DNA from: Flavipsychrobacter stenotrophus
GTDB lineage: Bacteria > Bacteroidota > Bacteroidia > Chitinophagales > Chitinophagaceae
Length of the DNA stretch: 7,480 nt
Assembly: GCA_947379685.1 (NCBI GenBank)
Contig: CANCOG010000244.1
Location: 1 to 7,480, forward strand
Direction of reading: 5' to 3'
Shown here: piece after piece, positions 6,064-7,480 of the stretch
How positions within the stretch are numbered: position 1 is the first letter of the stretch
Layout of the letters: every line of letters begins with the position of its first letter
The notes under the pieces: model-generated
What the model was told of the DNA's origin: nothing
Database searches by the model: none
The model's input: only the letters and a program-made list of their open reading frames with translations
Program-made: the position numbers and the translations under genes

Positions 6064-7480
6064 GCTACCGGTAATTTGAGATTAAATAATTGAAGCACTG
6101 CAGGAATCGCTCCCAATGCCCTGGAATGGTCGAATTCGGGCTCATTTGCGGCGTTTTTCGTGTTTTCCCTGCCATTGGTGCCAGTCTTGGCCTTTTCGCC
6201 CAATTTTCGCCTTTCTGCGCTGCTGAAGTTGGCGAATGTGCGGCGGAGCAGCGGAAGTACATTTTTAAAGGTTTCTTCGTTGAGTGATACCAACCAGTTA
6301 TCAATGATCAGCCAGAGGTCATTATCGAGCAGGAGTATCGTTCCGCTGCCCTTTAAAAATCCCTCCAGCCATGCGGCAGCAGTTGCAGGGGCCTGGATGG
6401 GAGACATAGCAAAACTAAACTGCTCCACCAGCGCCTCACCGGTCAGCAGTCTGCAATCATACACCAGCCTCGTTGCGTAGCCTGCAATAACAGGGACGGT
6501 ATTTGTGTTTGTTGCAATGATCTGAAGCGCCAGCTGCCACTCGTTCGTGCTGGCTTCTTCATCCATCAGTTGAATAGCTTCATTCATTTTGCGGATCAGT
6601 TCACCCAGGGATTCAGCCGCATCGGCATCGATGTTCGTGCAGCTTACGGGAAGGCCTACGGTTATCCGGGTGATCATGCCCCGCGCCATTGCCGCGACAA
6701 TCTCGGAATCGGTTTTGCGGACGTTGCCATAGCGGCTTACATGCACCAGCCCCGGCACTGCTTTCATGAGCTGTTCTACTTCAACGCTTCCGGCAGCAAG
6801 GTTGTTGATGCAGGCGGTAAGCGCGTTTACAGCTTCAGGCAAATCCGCCGGGAGTGCTTTCACCAGCATTTCGCTTACATCACTCAGTGAACCGGAACCG
6901 GCAGCAGTGTGTATCACGAATTGCGTAACAGCTTCCAGCAAGGTATTACCCCAGCTCCCTTTTTCAATAATGTCAACCGAAAAGCCCGGTTCCCACTGCA
7001 GGCGCCAGTTTTCTTTAAACGTACCCTTGCCACGTGTATGCAACTGGTGTCCCCATTCGATACCCAGCAGCAACATTCTGTGCAGTAAAATGCTGCGTTC
7101 GAGGTCAGTGTCTTTACGTAGATCAAGCTGGTATTCCTTGCTGTCGGCTGTTGGAGACAGGCGTAATTTCTTTTGCTGTTTTTCTATGTCGAGCAGCAGC
7201 GGTGGCTTTGGTATTTCCTGAGGTACAGAGCCTATCCTGTTACTTACTATCAGTTCCCGGTTTATCAGTTGCAGCAGTATACTATCGCCCATGCACAATA
7301 CGCTCAGCGTTGCTTCATTCAGCTCGTCGAGGCTTACCTTGCTTCGGTTCCTGATGGCGGCCAATGTGCCGGCAAGCCGCACAGCTTCTATAACATGCGC
7401 TACAGAAGTATCCATTTGTTTTTCGCGAAACAGCTGTGCTACTTTTGCGATCCAGCGGGTGCCATCATCGGTGTGGTGGT
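6060..7480 (-). CDS. DUF5682 family protein (YehM-like), C-terminal part
   Basis: The frame is open to the right edge of the window: upstream of the ATG at 7415 it continues as TDDGTRWIAKVAQLFREKQ without a stop. The gene is therefore 5'-truncated by the window, and 7415 is an internal Met. About 473 residues are visible; full family members are roughly 750-800 residues, so perhaps 300 are missing. DUF5682 features, numbered from Met-7415: SVAHVIEAVRLAGTLAAIRN (4-23), LRKDTDLERSILLHRMLLLGIEWG (99-122), RGKGTFKENWRLQWEPG (128-144). The rest is mostly alpha-helical, with a polar, probably flexible linker at about 400-430 (KAKTGTNGRENTKNAANEPE) before a short hydrophobic C-terminus. No enzymatic motif can be pointed to in this part. 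It overlaps the VWA gene by four bases (ATGA), so the two products are likely made together. In other genomes the neighbours are a MoxR AAA+ ATPase and often a SWIM zinc-finger protein. Confidence 0.88.
   Translation of the reverse strand, partial: HHTDDGTRWIAKVAQLFREKQMDTSVAHVIEAVRLAGTLAAIRNRSKVSLDELNEATLSVLCMGDSILLQLINRELIVSNRIGSVPQEIPKPPLLLDIEKQQKKLRLSPTADSKEYQLDLRKDTDLERSILLHRMLLLGIEWGHQLHTRGKGTFKENWRLQWEPGFSVDIIEKGSWGNTLLEAVTQFVIHTAAGSGSLSDVSEMLVKALPADLPEAVNALTACINNLAAGSVEVEQLMKAVPGLVHVSRYGNVRKTDSEIVAAMARGMITRITVGLPVSCTNIDADAAESLGELIRKMNEAIQLMDEEASTNEWQLALQIIATNTNTVPVIAGYATRLVYDCRLLTGEALVEQFSFAMSPIQAPATAAAWLEGFLKGSGTILLLDNDLWLIIDNWLVSLNEETFKNVLPLLRRTFANFSSAERRKLGEKAKTGTNGRENTKNAANEPEFDHSRALGAIPAVLQLFNLKLPVA

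Noticed and set aside
6766..7221. 151-codon open frame on the + strand
   Set aside because: It lies wholly antisense to the well-supported DUF5682 gene, has a composition typical of a shadow frame (many Ser/Cys) and no recognisable domain.
7413..7415. ATG at 7415 as the start of the DUF5682 protein
   Set aside because: The frame continues without a stop to the right edge with family-like sequence (RWIAKVAQLFREKQ), so this Met is internal.

Overview
The window looks like chromosomal DNA from a Bacteroidota bacterium, possibly of the Chitinophagaceae type. The basis is moderate GC content, starts without clear Shine-Dalgarno sequences, a lipoprotein-type periplasmic adaptor, and protein sequences in the style of that phylum. 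This assignment is inference from sequence style, not a database match. No tRNA, rRNA, CRISPR array, insertion sequence or phage gene was seen.

Left part (1-4086, + strand): two genes of a tripartite efflux system. The first is an RND inner-membrane permease whose first roughly 90 residues lie before the window. Seven bases after its stop comes a complete lipoprotein membrane-fusion (adaptor) protein. No outer-membrane channel gene follows, so it must lie upstream or elsewhere in the genome.

Middle (4087-4923): a small complete gene for a DUF1348 / NTF2-like (SnoaL-fold) protein on the + strand. It is flanked on both sides by short intergenic stretches that share exact 10-base words of a CACAAAGG-type degenerate repeat. 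A perfect 12-bp hairpin followed by a T-run ends only 14 bases before its start codon. It is either the terminator of the efflux operon or a leader element of the small gene. The left spacer also holds four copies of CATTGA/TCAATG.

Right part (4924-7480, - strand, convergent with the rest): two translationally overlapping genes (ATGA). The upstream one is the C-terminal part of a DUF5682 (YehM-like) protein that enters from the right edge. The downstream one is a complete VWA-domain protein with an intact MIDAS metal site, closely resembling E. coli YehP. In other bacteria these two proteins travel with a MoxR-type AAA+ ATPase (YehL-like) and often a SWIM zinc-finger protein (YehQ-like). Those partners are expected to the right of the window. 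This little-characterised MoxR/VWA/DUF5682 module is the most interesting content here; its biochemical function is not established to my knowledge.
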